The translations under genes and the position numbers were made by a program. A stretch of DNA of 6,013 nucleotides, taken from positions 1-6,013 of the forward strand of contig QNEY01000120.1 of assembly GCA_003645385.1 (NCBI GenBank), given 5' to 3'. Below the pieces are notes generated by a model that saw only the letters and a list, made by a program, of their open reading frames with translations, had not been told where the DNA came from and did not search any database. Shown one piece after another: positions 1 through 6,013 of the stretch (positions within the stretch are counted from its first letter, which is position 1; the number at the start of each line of letters is the position of its first letter). This DNA comes from Gammaproteobacteria bacterium. GTDB lineage: Bacteria > Pseudomonadota > Gammaproteobacteria > Nitrosococcales > Methylophagaceae.

Positions 1-1379
1 AAGCACCTGTTGCACCAGAGTTTATATTCGGATTAGGTCTTCCAATATTAGGTATTTGCTACGGCATGCAAACCATGGCAATGCAATTGGGTGGTCAAGT
101 AGAGTCTTCTGAGCATCGTGAATTTGGCTATGCCCAAATTCGTGCAAGAGGTCATTCAGGTTTATTGCGTGATATTGAAGACCACACCACCGATGAAGGT
201 TATGGCTTACTTGATGTCTGGATGAGTCACGGCGATCGTGTTGCTCAGTTACCAGATGGTTTCAAAGTTATTGCCAGCACCGATAGTGCTCCATTTGCTG
301 GCATGGCTGATGAAGATCGTAAATTTTACGGCGTACAATTTCACCCAGAAGTTACTCATACCGTACAAGGTCAACGTATTATTGAGCGTTTCTTAACTGA
401 AATCTGTGAGTGCGACACCTTATGGACATCAGCCCAAATTATTGAAGACAGCATTAAAACTATTCGTGAACAAGTAGGTAGCGATGAAGTGCTATTAGGC
501 TTATCTGGCGGTGTTGATTCATCGGTAGTTGCAGCCTTATTACACAAAGCTATTGGCGACCAACTTACTTGCGTCTTCGTTGATAATGGTTTACTTCGTG
601 AAAACGAAGGTGACCAGGTTATGGCTATGTTTGCCAAACATATGGGCATTAAAGTCATTCGTGCTGATGCAGAACAACGCTTCCTTGATGAACTGGCAGG
701 GGAAAATGACCCCGAGAAAAAACGCCGTATTATTGGCCGGATATTTGTTGAGATATTTGAAGAACAATCCAATAAACTGACTAATGTTAAATGGTTGGCA
801 CAAGGCACTATTTACCCAGATGTCATCGAATCTGCCGCCGCTAAAACAGGTAAGGCTCAGGTCATCAAAACTCACCATAATGTTGGTGGCTTACCTGACC
901 ATATGACACTTAAACTACTCGAACCATTACGTGAATTATTCAAAGATGAAGTTCGTAAATTGGGTGTTGAACTGGGGCTGCCTCGTGATATGGTTTATCG
1001 CCATCCTTTCCCAGGTCCTGGTCTTGGCGTCCGCATTCTTGGTGAAGTTAAAAAAGAATATGCAGACCTTTTACGTAAAGCAGATAAAATCTTTATCGAT
1101 GAATTATATAGACATGACTTATACGATAAAACCAGTCAAGCCTTTGCGGTATTCCTTCCTGTTAAATCGGTGGGTGTAATGGGTGATGGTCGTCGTTATG
1201 ACTATGTTGTTTCTCTACGTGCAGTTGAAACCATCGACTTTATGACCGCACGCTGGGCCCACCTTCCTTATGATTTCCTCGGTCTTGTTTCCAACCGCAT
1301 TATTAATGAAGTTGAAGGTATTTCCCGTGTAACTTATGATATTTCGGGCAAACCACCTGCTACCATTGAATGGGAATAA
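1..1379 (+). CDS. guaA: GMP synthase (glutamine-hydrolysing), 5'-truncated by the window edge
   Basis: Cytosolic enzyme of de novo guanine nucleotide synthesis: it turns XMP into GMP using ATP and ammonia released from glutamine. The first complete codon in the window is at position 3, and 458 residues are visible. The E. coli protein has 525, so about 67 N-terminal residues lie to the left; the ATG at 66 is internal. The class I glutamine amidotransferase triad is complete: nucleophile Cys in GICYGMQ (codon 57-59), and His (342-344) and Glu (348-350) in QFHPEVTH. The ATP-pyrophosphatase domain follows, with the PP-loop SGGVDSS at 504-524. The C-terminal dimerisation domain has the family motifs HPFPGPGLGVR and YDISGKPPATIEWE. 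No frameshift is seen. Its last 10 nt overlap the acylphosphatase gene. guaB often precedes guaA in this group, but that region is outside the window. Identification is very secure. Confidence 0.98.
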   Translation, partial: APVAPEFIFGLGLPILGICYGMQTMAMQLGGQVESSEHREFGYAQIRARGHSGLLRDIEDHTTDEGYGLLDVWMSHGDRVAQLPDGFKVIASTDSAPFAGMADEDRKFYGVQFHPEVTHTVQGQRIIERFLTEICECDTLWTSAQIIEDSIKTIREQVGSDEVLLGLSGGVDSSVVAALLHKAIGDQLTCVFVDNGLLRENEGDQVMAMFAKHMGIKVIRADAEQRFLDELAGENDPEKKRRIIGRIFVEIFEEQSNKLTNVKWLAQGTIYPDVIESAAAKTGKAQVIKTHHNVGGLPDHMTLKLLEPLRELFKDEVRKLGVELGLPRDMVYRHPFPGPGLGVRILGEVKKEYADLLRKADKIFIDELYRHDLYDKTSQAFAVFLPVKSVGVMGDGRRYDYVVSLRAVETIDFMTARWAHLPYDFLGLVSNRIINEVEGISRVTYDISGKPPATIEWE

Positions 1380-1645
1380 CGCAGTTTCATTTACTGATAA
1401 GCGGACAGGTTCATGGTGTTGGTTATAGAATATCAGCTCGTAATGTTGCTGAAGAATTAGGATTAACCGGCTGGGTTAGAAATATTGCTAATGGTCGTGT
1501 TGAAATAATGGCTGAAGGTGATATTGAACTATTGGAACAGTTAGTTACTTGGGCGAAAAAGGGACCAACTTATGCTCAAGTGGATGATATTGAGATAAAA
1601 CAACTCTCTACAATAGGTGAATTCAAAAGTTTTTTTATTCGTTGA
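1370..1645 (+). CDS. acyP: Acylphosphatase
   Basis: Small cytosolic enzyme (91 residues, the usual family length) that hydrolyses acyl-phosphate bonds such as those in acetyl phosphate, carbamoyl phosphate or 1,3-bisphosphoglycerate; the physiological substrate in bacteria is unclear. The single acylphosphatase domain fills the protein. The phosphate-binding loop is GQVHGVGYR at residues 12-20, ending in the catalytic Arg20. The second signature is GWVRNIANGRVE at 34-45, with the catalytic Asn38. These match Arg23 and Asn41 of the human enzymes. The C-terminal part has the usual GP-x3-A-x-V pattern and ends in the FKSFFIR strand. ATG 1370 is the only reasonable start, because no other start codon precedes the catalytic loop. 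It lies inside the last codons of guaA, in another frame, and lacks a clear Shine-Dalgarno, so translation is probably coupled to guaA. Confidence 0.95.
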   Translation: MGITQFHLLISGQVHGVGYRISARNVAEELGLTGWVRNIANGRVEIMAEGDIELLEQLVTWAKKGPTYAQVDDIEIKQLSTIGEFKSFFIR

Positions 1646-1656
1646 GAACGTAACAT

Positions 1657-1662
1657 AAGAGG
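1657..1662 (+). promoter_or_regulatory. Shine-Dalgarno AAGAGG for the DUF6524-like gene
   Basis: The purine-rich AAGAGG lies 6 nt before ATG 1669. It is the clearest ribosome binding site among the + strand genes and fixes the start of the membrane protein gene that follows. The two next genes in the cluster lack such a site. Confidence 0.75.
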
Positions 1663-1668
1663 TTATTT

Positions 1669-2100
1669 ATGGCTGAAAAACACTTTACATGGCAAAGTTT
1701 CTTTCTTCGTTTGATATTTGCTGTCTTACTAGTCTATCTAACCTATAACCCTAGCGGTTACAGCTTCTTCCACTGGACTAAGGAAGCATTATTTGGTGAG
1801 GCTTTACTTCTTAGCCCTCCTTTTGCCATGTCAGCAGTCGTGTTAGTGATTGGCTGGACTATTTTTATCCGTTCCACATTACGATCTTTAGGTGGATTTG
1901 GTCTGGCTCTCGCTTTTTCATTTTTTGCTATCTTAGTTTGGTGGCTAGTCGATCTTGGTCTAATTGGTGTGGAAAATGTCTCTATTCTGACCTATATTAT
2001 TCTATTCCTATTGGCAGGAATTCTTGCTACTGGAATGTCCTGGTCTCACATTCGTCGTAAAATGTCTGGCCAAGTTGACGTTGATGACATTGATGAATAA
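1669..2100 (+). CDS. Four-helix inner-membrane protein of unknown function (probably DUF6524 family)
   Basis: This 143-residue protein is mostly hydrophobic. I see four likely membrane helices at about residues 10-26, 52-67, 75-94 and 104-123. A conserved-looking NPSGYS turn (27-32) follows helix 1, and an aromatic stretch (FFHW, 33-36) follows the turn. After helix 4 come a basic segment, HIRRK (127-131), and an acidic tail, VDVDDIDE (136-143). The basic residues suggest a cytoplasmic C-terminus, with the N-terminus on the same side. The N-terminal pattern (FTW, then LRL-x-FA, then LTYNPSGYS) recalls the proteobacterial DUF6524 family from memory; this assignment is an inference. No catalytic or metal-binding motif is visible. 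The start is supported by AAGAGG six nt upstream. The gene begins 23 nt after acyP and 47 nt before marC. I do not propose a function. Confidence 0.85.
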   Translation: MAEKHFTWQSFFLRLIFAVLLVYLTYNPSGYSFFHWTKEALFGEALLLSPPFAMSAVVLVIGWTIFIRSTLRSLGGFGLALAFSFFAILVWWLVDLGLIGVENVSILTYIILFLLAGILATGMSWSHIRRKMSGQVDVDDIDE

Positions 2101-2103
2101 AAT
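2075..2103 (+). promoter_or_regulatory. Candidate sigma70 promoter for the MarC-family gene
   Basis: A -35 box TTGACG (2075-2080, 5 of 6 consensus bases) and a -10 box TAAAAT (2098-2103, 5 of 6) are separated by exactly 17 bp. Transcription would start near 2110 and give a leader of about 38 nt before ATG 2148. The boxes sit in the last codons and stop of the upstream gene, where repeated Val-Asp/Asp-Asp codons favour TTGA-like sequences, so a chance match is possible. It fits with marC and the cls-like gene being transcribed partly on their own. Confidence 0.45.
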
Positions 2104-2147
2104 CAAATGGGCTGTGCCTGAGACCAAAGCTATGAAAACGCCATAAA

Positions 2148-2771
2148 ATGAATGACTTGTTTACTCATGCATTAACTGTTTTTCTAGGCTTCTTTGCAAT
2201 TATGAATCCCATTGCAAATACAGCCGTATTTGTTGGGTTAACAACTAATGTAGAACAGTCCTCTCAAAAACAAATTGCTTTTAAAGCATTAATGATTTCA
2301 TTTTTTATTGTTGTAGCTTTTGCACTCTTAGGGAAAACCATTTTTCATTTGTTTGGAATTTCGCTCCCTGCATTAAAACTAACTGGTGGTGTACTGGTGT
2401 TCATTATTGGTTATCAAATGCTTCATGGTGACAGCTCAGCAATGCACCAGCCACAAGAGCATAATAATTCGGATATATCAATCTCACCTTTGGCTGTTCC
2501 ACTACTTGCTGGCCCAGGAACTATTGCAACAGCAATGAATTATTCTGCATCTGGTGGATGGATGGAAATAACAGTTACCATATCAGCATTTGCCATCCTG
2601 AGTCTGATCACTTTTATCTGCTTTATCTTCGGGCAAAAAATGGTTGGTTTGATCGGTAAAGCCGGAATTACTATTGTCACACGACTAATGGGACTTATTT
2701 TGGCTGTTATAGGAACACAAATGCTGATTGATGGTTCTGTTAGTGCAATTAATACTTTTAAAATTGGCTAA
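2148..2771 (+). CDS. MarC family (UPF0056) integral membrane protein
   Basis: This 207-residue polytopic inner-membrane protein has about six predicted helices (near residues 5-30, 44-66, 73-92, 114-130, 140-160, 174-195). Family marks are the helix-1 motif AIMNPIAN (17-24), the segment SPLAVPLLAGPGTIATAM (113-130) with its AGPGTIAT core, and RLMGLILAVIGTQMLIDG (179-196) near the C-terminus. Length is typical. MarC proteins are transporter-like. The E. coli founder was once linked to multiple antibiotic resistance, but the link was later withdrawn, and no substrate is established. A hydrophilic loop (93-109) with several His and Asn separates the two halves. ATG 2148 is forced on the upstream side by an in-frame TGA at 2133-2135. 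No good Shine-Dalgarno precedes it. A candidate promoter lies in the preceding gene. Subfamily (MarC, YchE or YhgN type) is not decided, so no symbol is given. Confidence 0.93.
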   Translation: MNDLFTHALTVFLGFFAIMNPIANTAVFVGLTTNVEQSSQKQIAFKALMISFFIVVAFALLGKTIFHLFGISLPALKLTGGVLVFIIGYQMLHGDSSAMHQPQEHNNSDISISPLAVPLLAGPGTIATAMNYSASGGWMEITVTISAFAILSLITFICFIFGQKMVGLIGKAGITIVTRLMGLILAVIGTQMLIDGSVSAINTFKIG

Positions 2772-2784
2772 ATAAATCTCTCTT

Positions 2785-4365
2785 ATGGCTTTATATACAG
2801 ACATTCAACCCTCTGTCGCAAATCAGTATCTCATGATGAGTCGGCTATTTTCCCGAACTTTCATACTCCTTGTATTTATCTTTTTTGTGGCAGGTTGTGC
2901 AACAGCACCCATCGATTTCCCCAAACAATACAGTGAAGCTATCACTGATACAGATGATACCCGCCTAGGTAAAGGTGTTGCTCAATGGATCGAGGATCAT
3001 CCTGGTAAATCTGGGTTCTATCCGCTGTTTGAAGGAATGGATGCCCTCGGAGTAAGACTTGCTTTAATCGATAGAGCAGAAAAAACCATCGATGCTCAAT
3101 ACTTTCTGATGAAACCAGACTCTACTGGCCATTTGTTTGTAATGAAGCTGTTAGAAGCGGCTGATCGAGGTGTACGTGTCAGGTTTCTCCTTGATGATAT
3201 TTTCACAACCGTTAAAGATGATGGATTGCTAGTATTGAATCAGCACCCAAATATCGAAATAAGACTATTCAACCCGGTTGGTAGATCTGGAAGTTACTAT
3301 TTGAACTATTTAGGTGACTTTAAAGTTGCCAATAGACGGATGCATAACAAAACCTTCACTGTAGATAACCAGATCAGTGTTGTCGGTGGCCGTAATATTG
3401 CGGATGAATATTTTGGAATAGACAAAGATACTCAATTTAGAGATACTGATATGATCGCTCGTGGCCCGGTTTCAAAGGATATATCAAAAACATTTGATCG
3501 CTTCTGGAATCACAAATTATCTGTTCCTATGGAGGCATTTGAAAATAATAAAAATTTACCTGATCTTGCAACAGCACAAGCCAATATGAACAAAAATATT
3601 GTTGCAGCAAATCATTCAATTTATAAAGAAGCGTTAAGCTCACCATTGATGCAGGACCTGATCGATAATCGGGTTGAGTTTTACCCCAGCGATAGCCAAG
3701 TTATTACTGATGATCCTGAAAAGCTCCTCAATGAAGTCTCAGCAGATCATAAAATACTGGTCACAGCACTTGCCAAAGCTGTTAGTGATGCAACGTCAGA
3801 AGTGGTAGTCGTTACGCCTTACTTCATTCCTAGAAAAACGGGAATTGAATTCTGGAAAAATATCGTGGATAAGGGTGTTCGGGTTGTAGTCGTGACCAAC
3901 TCTCTCGCATCCAATAATCATGTACCTGTCCATTCTGCTTATGCTCGTTATCGTCATGACCTTATCAATGCTGGGGTTGAACTATATGAAATTAGAGTTG
4001 ATGCCGCTAAGAAACCAACAGGTGAGGTTGGCTTTGATACAGTGACACTGCATACCAAAGCTTTACTCATCGACCGACAGCATATGTTTGTCGGCTCTTT
4101 AAATCTTGATCCGCGCTCAATTGATATTAACACTGAGATGGGCTTAATGATTGATAACACATCATTATCAAATGACATTGCTGACAAGTTTTTCAACGTA
4201 CTACCGACATTCACTTACCGTGTCACAAAAAATGATCAAGGCTATCTCAGATGGACTGCTACAATTGACGGCAAGGAAGTTATTGAAACCAGTGAACCTC
4301 AGGCTAGTAGCTGGTTAAAGCTCAAAGCTTTCATCTCACGAATCTTACCTGAAGGCCAATTATAG
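2785..4365 (+). CDS. Phospholipase D-family lipoprotein, cardiolipin synthase C (ClsC)-like
   Basis: Two-domain phospholipase D superfamily protein, 526 residues from the longest start. HKD motif 1 is His187, Lys189, Asp194 (HNKTFTVD) with GGRN at 201-204. HKD motif 2 is His423, Lys425, Asp430 (HTKALLID) with GSLNLDPRS at 437-445. Both are intact. The segments HPGKSGFYPL, IDAQYF, DRGVRVRFLLDDI and DDPEKLL fit the ClsC/YmdC branch, which in E. coli makes cardiolipin from phosphatidylglycerol and phosphatidylethanolamine; the activity here is inferred. The hydrophobic segment at 26-36 ends in lipobox VAGC with Cys38, so the protein is probably a lipoprotein. The 16 polar residues before Met17-Met18 (2833, 2836) are unusual for such a signal, so the true start may be there. 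ATG 2785 is kept because it lies only 13 nt after marC. Neither start has a clear Shine-Dalgarno. A terminator follows. Confidence 0.93.
   Translation: MALYTDIQPSVANQYLMMSRLFSRTFILLVFIFFVAGCATAPIDFPKQYSEAITDTDDTRLGKGVAQWIEDHPGKSGFYPLFEGMDALGVRLALIDRAEKTIDAQYFLMKPDSTGHLFVMKLLEAADRGVRVRFLLDDIFTTVKDDGLLVLNQHPNIEIRLFNPVGRSGSYYLNYLGDFKVANRRMHNKTFTVDNQISVVGGRNIADEYFGIDKDTQFRDTDMIARGPVSKDISKTFDRFWNHKLSVPMEAFENNKNLPDLATAQANMNKNIVAANHSIYKEALSSPLMQDLIDNRVEFYPSDSQVITDDPEKLLNEVSADHKILVTALAKAVSDATSEVVVVTPYFIPRKTGIEFWKNIVDKGVRVVVVTNSLASNNHVPVHSAYARYRHDLINAGVELYEIRVDAAKKPTGEVGFDTVTLHTKALLIDRQHMFVGSLNLDPRSIDINTEMGLMIDNTSLSNDIADKFFNVLPTFTYRVTKNDQGYLRWTATIDGKEVIETSEPQASSWLKLKAFISRILPEGQL
2833..2898 (+). other. 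Lipoprotein signal peptide and lipobox of the ClsC-like protein
   Basis: From Met17 the sequence reads as a classic signal: a short basic region (SRLFSR), a hydrophobic core (FILLVFIFF) and lipobox VAGC, with the lipidated Cys encoded by 2896-2898. The residue after Cys is Ala, not Asp. By the E. coli Lol sorting rule this predicts transfer to the outer membrane, with the enzyme facing the periplasm. This is a reading of the sequence and is not proven. Confidence 0.75.
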
Positions 4366-4404
4366 AGTGATGGTACTCAGCTGATAATTAATAGTTCTAG
4401 ATAT

Positions 4405-4433
4405 AAAAAAGGGCAGTTTAACTGCCCTTTTTT
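4405..4433. terminator. Bidirectional intrinsic terminator between the cls-like gene and gnd
   Basis: GGGCAGT (4411-4417) pairs with ACTGCCC (4421-4427) around a TTA loop. Six A's (4405-4410) lie before the stem and six T's (4428-4433) after it, followed by more T-rich sequence. The structure works equally well read from either strand. It lies 39 nt after the cls-like stop and 23 nt beyond the gnd stop, as expected for two convergent genes sharing one terminator. Confidence 0.93.
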
Positions 4434-4449
4434 ATTATTTTGGATAGAA

Positions 4450-4467
4450 ATGATGTTTAAACATCAT
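4450..4467. repeat. 18-bp perfect palindrome over the gnd stop codon
   Basis: ATGATGTTTAAACATCAT equals its own reverse complement. It covers the last codons and the TAA of gnd (4457-4459) and ends 17 nt from the terminator T-tract. As RNA it could form an ATGATG/CATCAT stem with a TTTAAA loop; as DNA it could be a dimer binding site. No function is shown by the sequence. Confidence 0.6.
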
Positions 4468-5923
4468 AATTAGTGGCTGAAATGTCTCCACCACGGCCAG
4501 TCCAATTAGTATGGAAAAACTCACCACGAGGTTTATCTAAACGCTCATAAGTGTGAGCACCAAAATAGTCACGTTGTGCTTGCAACAAGTTAGCAGGTAA
4601 TCTTTCACTACGATAACCATCGTAGAATGCCAGTGCACTACTGAATGTTGGAGCTGGCACACCAAGCGCAATTGATGTTCCTACAGCTTTACGCCAGCCT
4701 GGTAAGGCATCTGTAATAGCATCAATAAAGAATTGGTCTAATAATAGATTTTCTAGGTTTTCATTTTTCGTAAAAGCATCACGAATATTGGCCAAAAACT
4801 GACTACGAATAATACAACCGCCACGCCACATTAATGCGATACCACCATAATTAAGATCCCAACCATAGGTTGTGGCAGCTTCACGCATCAACATATAACC
4901 TTGAGCATAAGAGATAATTTTTGATGCATAAAGTGCATCACGAATCGCATCAACCATCTCGGCCTTATCACCGCTAAACTCACTAGCTAATTTCGGTAAT
5001 ACTTTTGATGCAGTAACACGTTCATCTTTACGTGCAGATAAGCAACGAGAAAAGACTGCTTCACCAATCAAAGTTAAGGGAATACCTAAGTCCAGAGCAT
5101 TCATCCCTGTCCATTTTCCTGTACCTTTTTGACCGGCAGTATCAAGAATATGGTCAATTAATAAGCTACCATCATCTTCTTTAACAGCCAGAATATCTCG
5201 TGTTATTTCAATCAAGTAGGAATCTAGAACACCTTCATTCCAAGTGCCAAATACTGCCTGAATTTCATCACCTGACATGTCTAAGCCTTCACGCATCAGT
5301 TGATAGGCTTCACAAATTAATTGCATATCACCATATTCAATACCATTATGAACCATTTTTACATAATGGCCAGCACCATCATTACCCACCCAATCACAAC
5401 AAGGCTCACCATCAACCTGTGCAGCAATCGCTTGGAAAATTGGCTTCACATGTTCCCATGCACCCTTATGTCCACCAGGCATAATTGAAGGCCCGAAACG
5501 AGCACCCTCTTCTCCACCTGACACACCAGAACCTATAAATAAAATACCTTTTTCTTTTAATGCCTGAGTACGGCGATTACTGTCAGTGTAAAGTGAATTA
5601 CCGCCATCAATAATAATGTCACCTTGATCCAGATAGGTAACAAGTTGATCAATAAACTTATCTACAACAGGTCCAGCTTTAACCATCAGCATAACCCGAC
5701 GAGGAGCCTTCAGACTTTCTACAAAGCCTTTTAAATCATGATAACCAATAACATTAGTTCCCTTTGCAGGGCCTTCAATAAACTCATCTACTTTACTGGT
5801 GGTACGGTTATACACAGCAACCGTAAACCCATTGTCATCCATATTTAGAACAAGATTTTGTCCCATCACAGCTAAGCCTACTAAACCAATATCAGCTTGA
5901 GCAACTGTTTCTACTTCACTCAT
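4457..5923 (-). CDS. gnd: 6-phosphogluconate dehydrogenase (decarboxylating)
   Basis: Cytosolic enzyme of the oxidative pentose phosphate pathway: it converts 6-phosphogluconate to ribulose 5-phosphate and CO2 and yields NADPH. It has 488 residues. The Rossmann loop GLAVMG (16-21) and NRT (39-41) point to NADP binding; IIDGGNS (103-109) and GSGVSGGEEGAR (130-141) are family motifs. The catalytic pair is Lys188 and Glu195 in HYVKMVHNGIEYGD (sheep Lys183 and Glu190). The family signature ILDTAGQKGTGKW is at 258-270. The tail FHTNWTGRGG (470-479) includes the His that reaches the neighbouring subunit's site in known structures. Compared with the 468-residue E. coli enzyme it has a short N-terminal and a C-terminal extension and reads more like the yeast type. 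AAGGTG nine nt upstream supports the start. The gene is convergent with the + strand cluster. Confidence 0.98.
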   Translation of the reverse strand: MSEVETVAQADIGLVGLAVMGQNLVLNMDDNGFTVAVYNRTTSKVDEFIEGPAKGTNVIGYHDLKGFVESLKAPRRVMLMVKAGPVVDKFIDQLVTYLDQGDIIIDGGNSLYTDSNRRTQALKEKGILFIGSGVSGGEEGARFGPSIMPGGHKGAWEHVKPIFQAIAAQVDGEPCCDWVGNDGAGHYVKMVHNGIEYGDMQLICEAYQLMREGLDMSGDEIQAVFGTWNEGVLDSYLIEITRDILAVKEDDGSLLIDHILDTAGQKGTGKWTGMNALDLGIPLTLIGEAVFSRCLSARKDERVTASKVLPKLASEFSGDKAEMVDAIRDALYASKIISYAQGYMLMREAATTYGWDLNYGGIALMWRGGCIIRSQFLANIRDAFTKNENLENLLLDQFFIDAITDALPGWRKAVGTSIALGVPAPTFSSALAFYDGYRSERLPANLLQAQRDYFGAHTYERLDKPRGEFFHTNWTGRGGDISATNYDV

Positions 5924-6013
5924 TTATCTACACACCTTAATATATTCACCTTCAGCTTCTCGGGATGAACCCACAATAAGCCGACATTTTCCTGTGGCAA
6001 CATTACGTTCCAC
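5924..6013 (-). CDS. Possible C-terminal end of an unidentified gene upstream of gnd
   Basis: On the - strand, one frame is open from the window edge for 29 codons and ends in TAA (5926-5924) directly against the gnd ATG. The peptide ends in CRLIVGSSREAEGEYIKVCR, which I do not recognise. Its third codon positions are mostly A or T, like the sure genes in this window. A second frame is also open and ends in a TGA overlapping the gnd ATG, but its third positions are much richer in G and C. The third frame has stops. No good sigma70 promoter is visible in these 90 bases, which fits a gene lying upstream in a gnd operon (zwf or pgl would be usual partners). The stretch could still be plain leader DNA. 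Confidence 0.3.
   Translation of the reverse strand: MERNVATGKCRLIVGSSREAEGEYIKVCR
5933..5938 (-). promoter_or_regulatory. Shine-Dalgarno AAGGTG for gnd
   Basis: Read on the - strand, AAGGTG lies 9 nt before the gnd ATG at 5923. It supports the 488-residue start rather than an internal one nearer the Rossmann loop. It falls inside the open frame that continues to the window edge, as is common when genes are packed in an operon. Confidence 0.65.

Noticed and set aside
371..1179. Open frames on both strands inside guaA
   Set aside because: They lie wholly within a gene with complete catalytic motifs, have no family features, and look like shadow frames.
1630..1636. Run of seven T's near the end of acyP as a terminator
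   Set aside because: No hairpin precedes it and it encodes conserved-position Phe residues of the acylphosphatase.
2132..2146. Tiny frame ATG AAA ACG CCA TAA just before marC, as a possible leader peptide
   Set aside because: Four codons with no Shine-Dalgarno and no regulatory codon pattern; expected by chance.
3954..4214. 86-codon - strand open frame inside the cls-like gene
   Set aside because: It is antisense to the region coding HKD motif 2 and has no recognisable domain.
5200..5484. 94-codon + strand open frame opposite gnd, rich in His
   Set aside because: It is antisense to the conserved catalytic part of gnd. The His richness comes from reading ATG/GTG-type codons backwards.
5971..5997. 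CCACA/TGTGG inverted repeat upstream of gnd
   Set aside because: Only a 5-bp stem with a 17-nt loop, which is common by chance.
1..6013. Mobile elements, CRISPR array, toxin-antitoxin or defence system
   Set aside because: All sizeable open frames are accounted for by housekeeping or membrane genes, and no direct repeats, transposase motifs or spacer-repeat pattern were seen.

Overview
The window is about 6 kb of AT-leaning bacterial chromosome that looks like ordinary core genome. It carries no mobile element, CRISPR array or RNA gene that I can see. GMP synthetase reads closely like the gammaproteobacterial protein, and the other products (acylphosphatase, MarC family, ClsC-like phospholipase D, 6-phosphogluconate dehydrogenase) fit a Gram-negative gammaproteobacterium. 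A lipoprotein signal with Ala after the cysteine and preferred A/T third codon positions agree with this. A methylotroph such as Methylophaga is possible, but that is only a guess.

Layout, left to right. Positions 1-1379 (+) hold guaA without its first ~67 codons. At 1370-1645 (+) a small acylphosphatase gene overlaps the end of guaA by 10 nt. At 1669-2100 (+) is a four-helix membrane protein of unknown function, probably of the DUF6524 type. At 2148-2771 (+) is a MarC-family membrane protein. At 2785-4365 (+) is a two-HKD-motif phospholipase D/cardiolipin synthase C-like protein with a lipoprotein signal. All five lie on the + strand with gaps of -10, 23, 47 and 13 nt, so they could be one transcript. 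A good sigma70-like promoter at the end of the third gene suggests that marC and the cls-like gene also have their own start.

The + strand cluster ends at a symmetric A-stem-T hairpin (4405-4433). It can stop transcription from both sides and separates the cluster from the convergent gnd gene (5923 to 4457, - strand). An 18-bp perfect palindrome covers the gnd stop codon. Upstream of gnd, the last 90 bases stay open in a frame whose TAA directly abuts the gnd ATG. This is possibly the tail of another gene in a gnd operon, but I cannot identify it.

Functionally, the window joins purine synthesis (GuaA), acyl-phosphate hydrolysis (AcyP), a group of envelope proteins (DUF6524-like, MarC, ClsC-like) and the oxidative pentose phosphate pathway (Gnd). 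I found no convincing undescribed system. The points most worth a second look are the predicted lipoprotein anchoring of the ClsC-like enzyme, the palindrome at the gnd stop, the promoter inside the DUF6524-like gene, and a Gnd that resembles the eukaryotic subclass more than the E. coli one.
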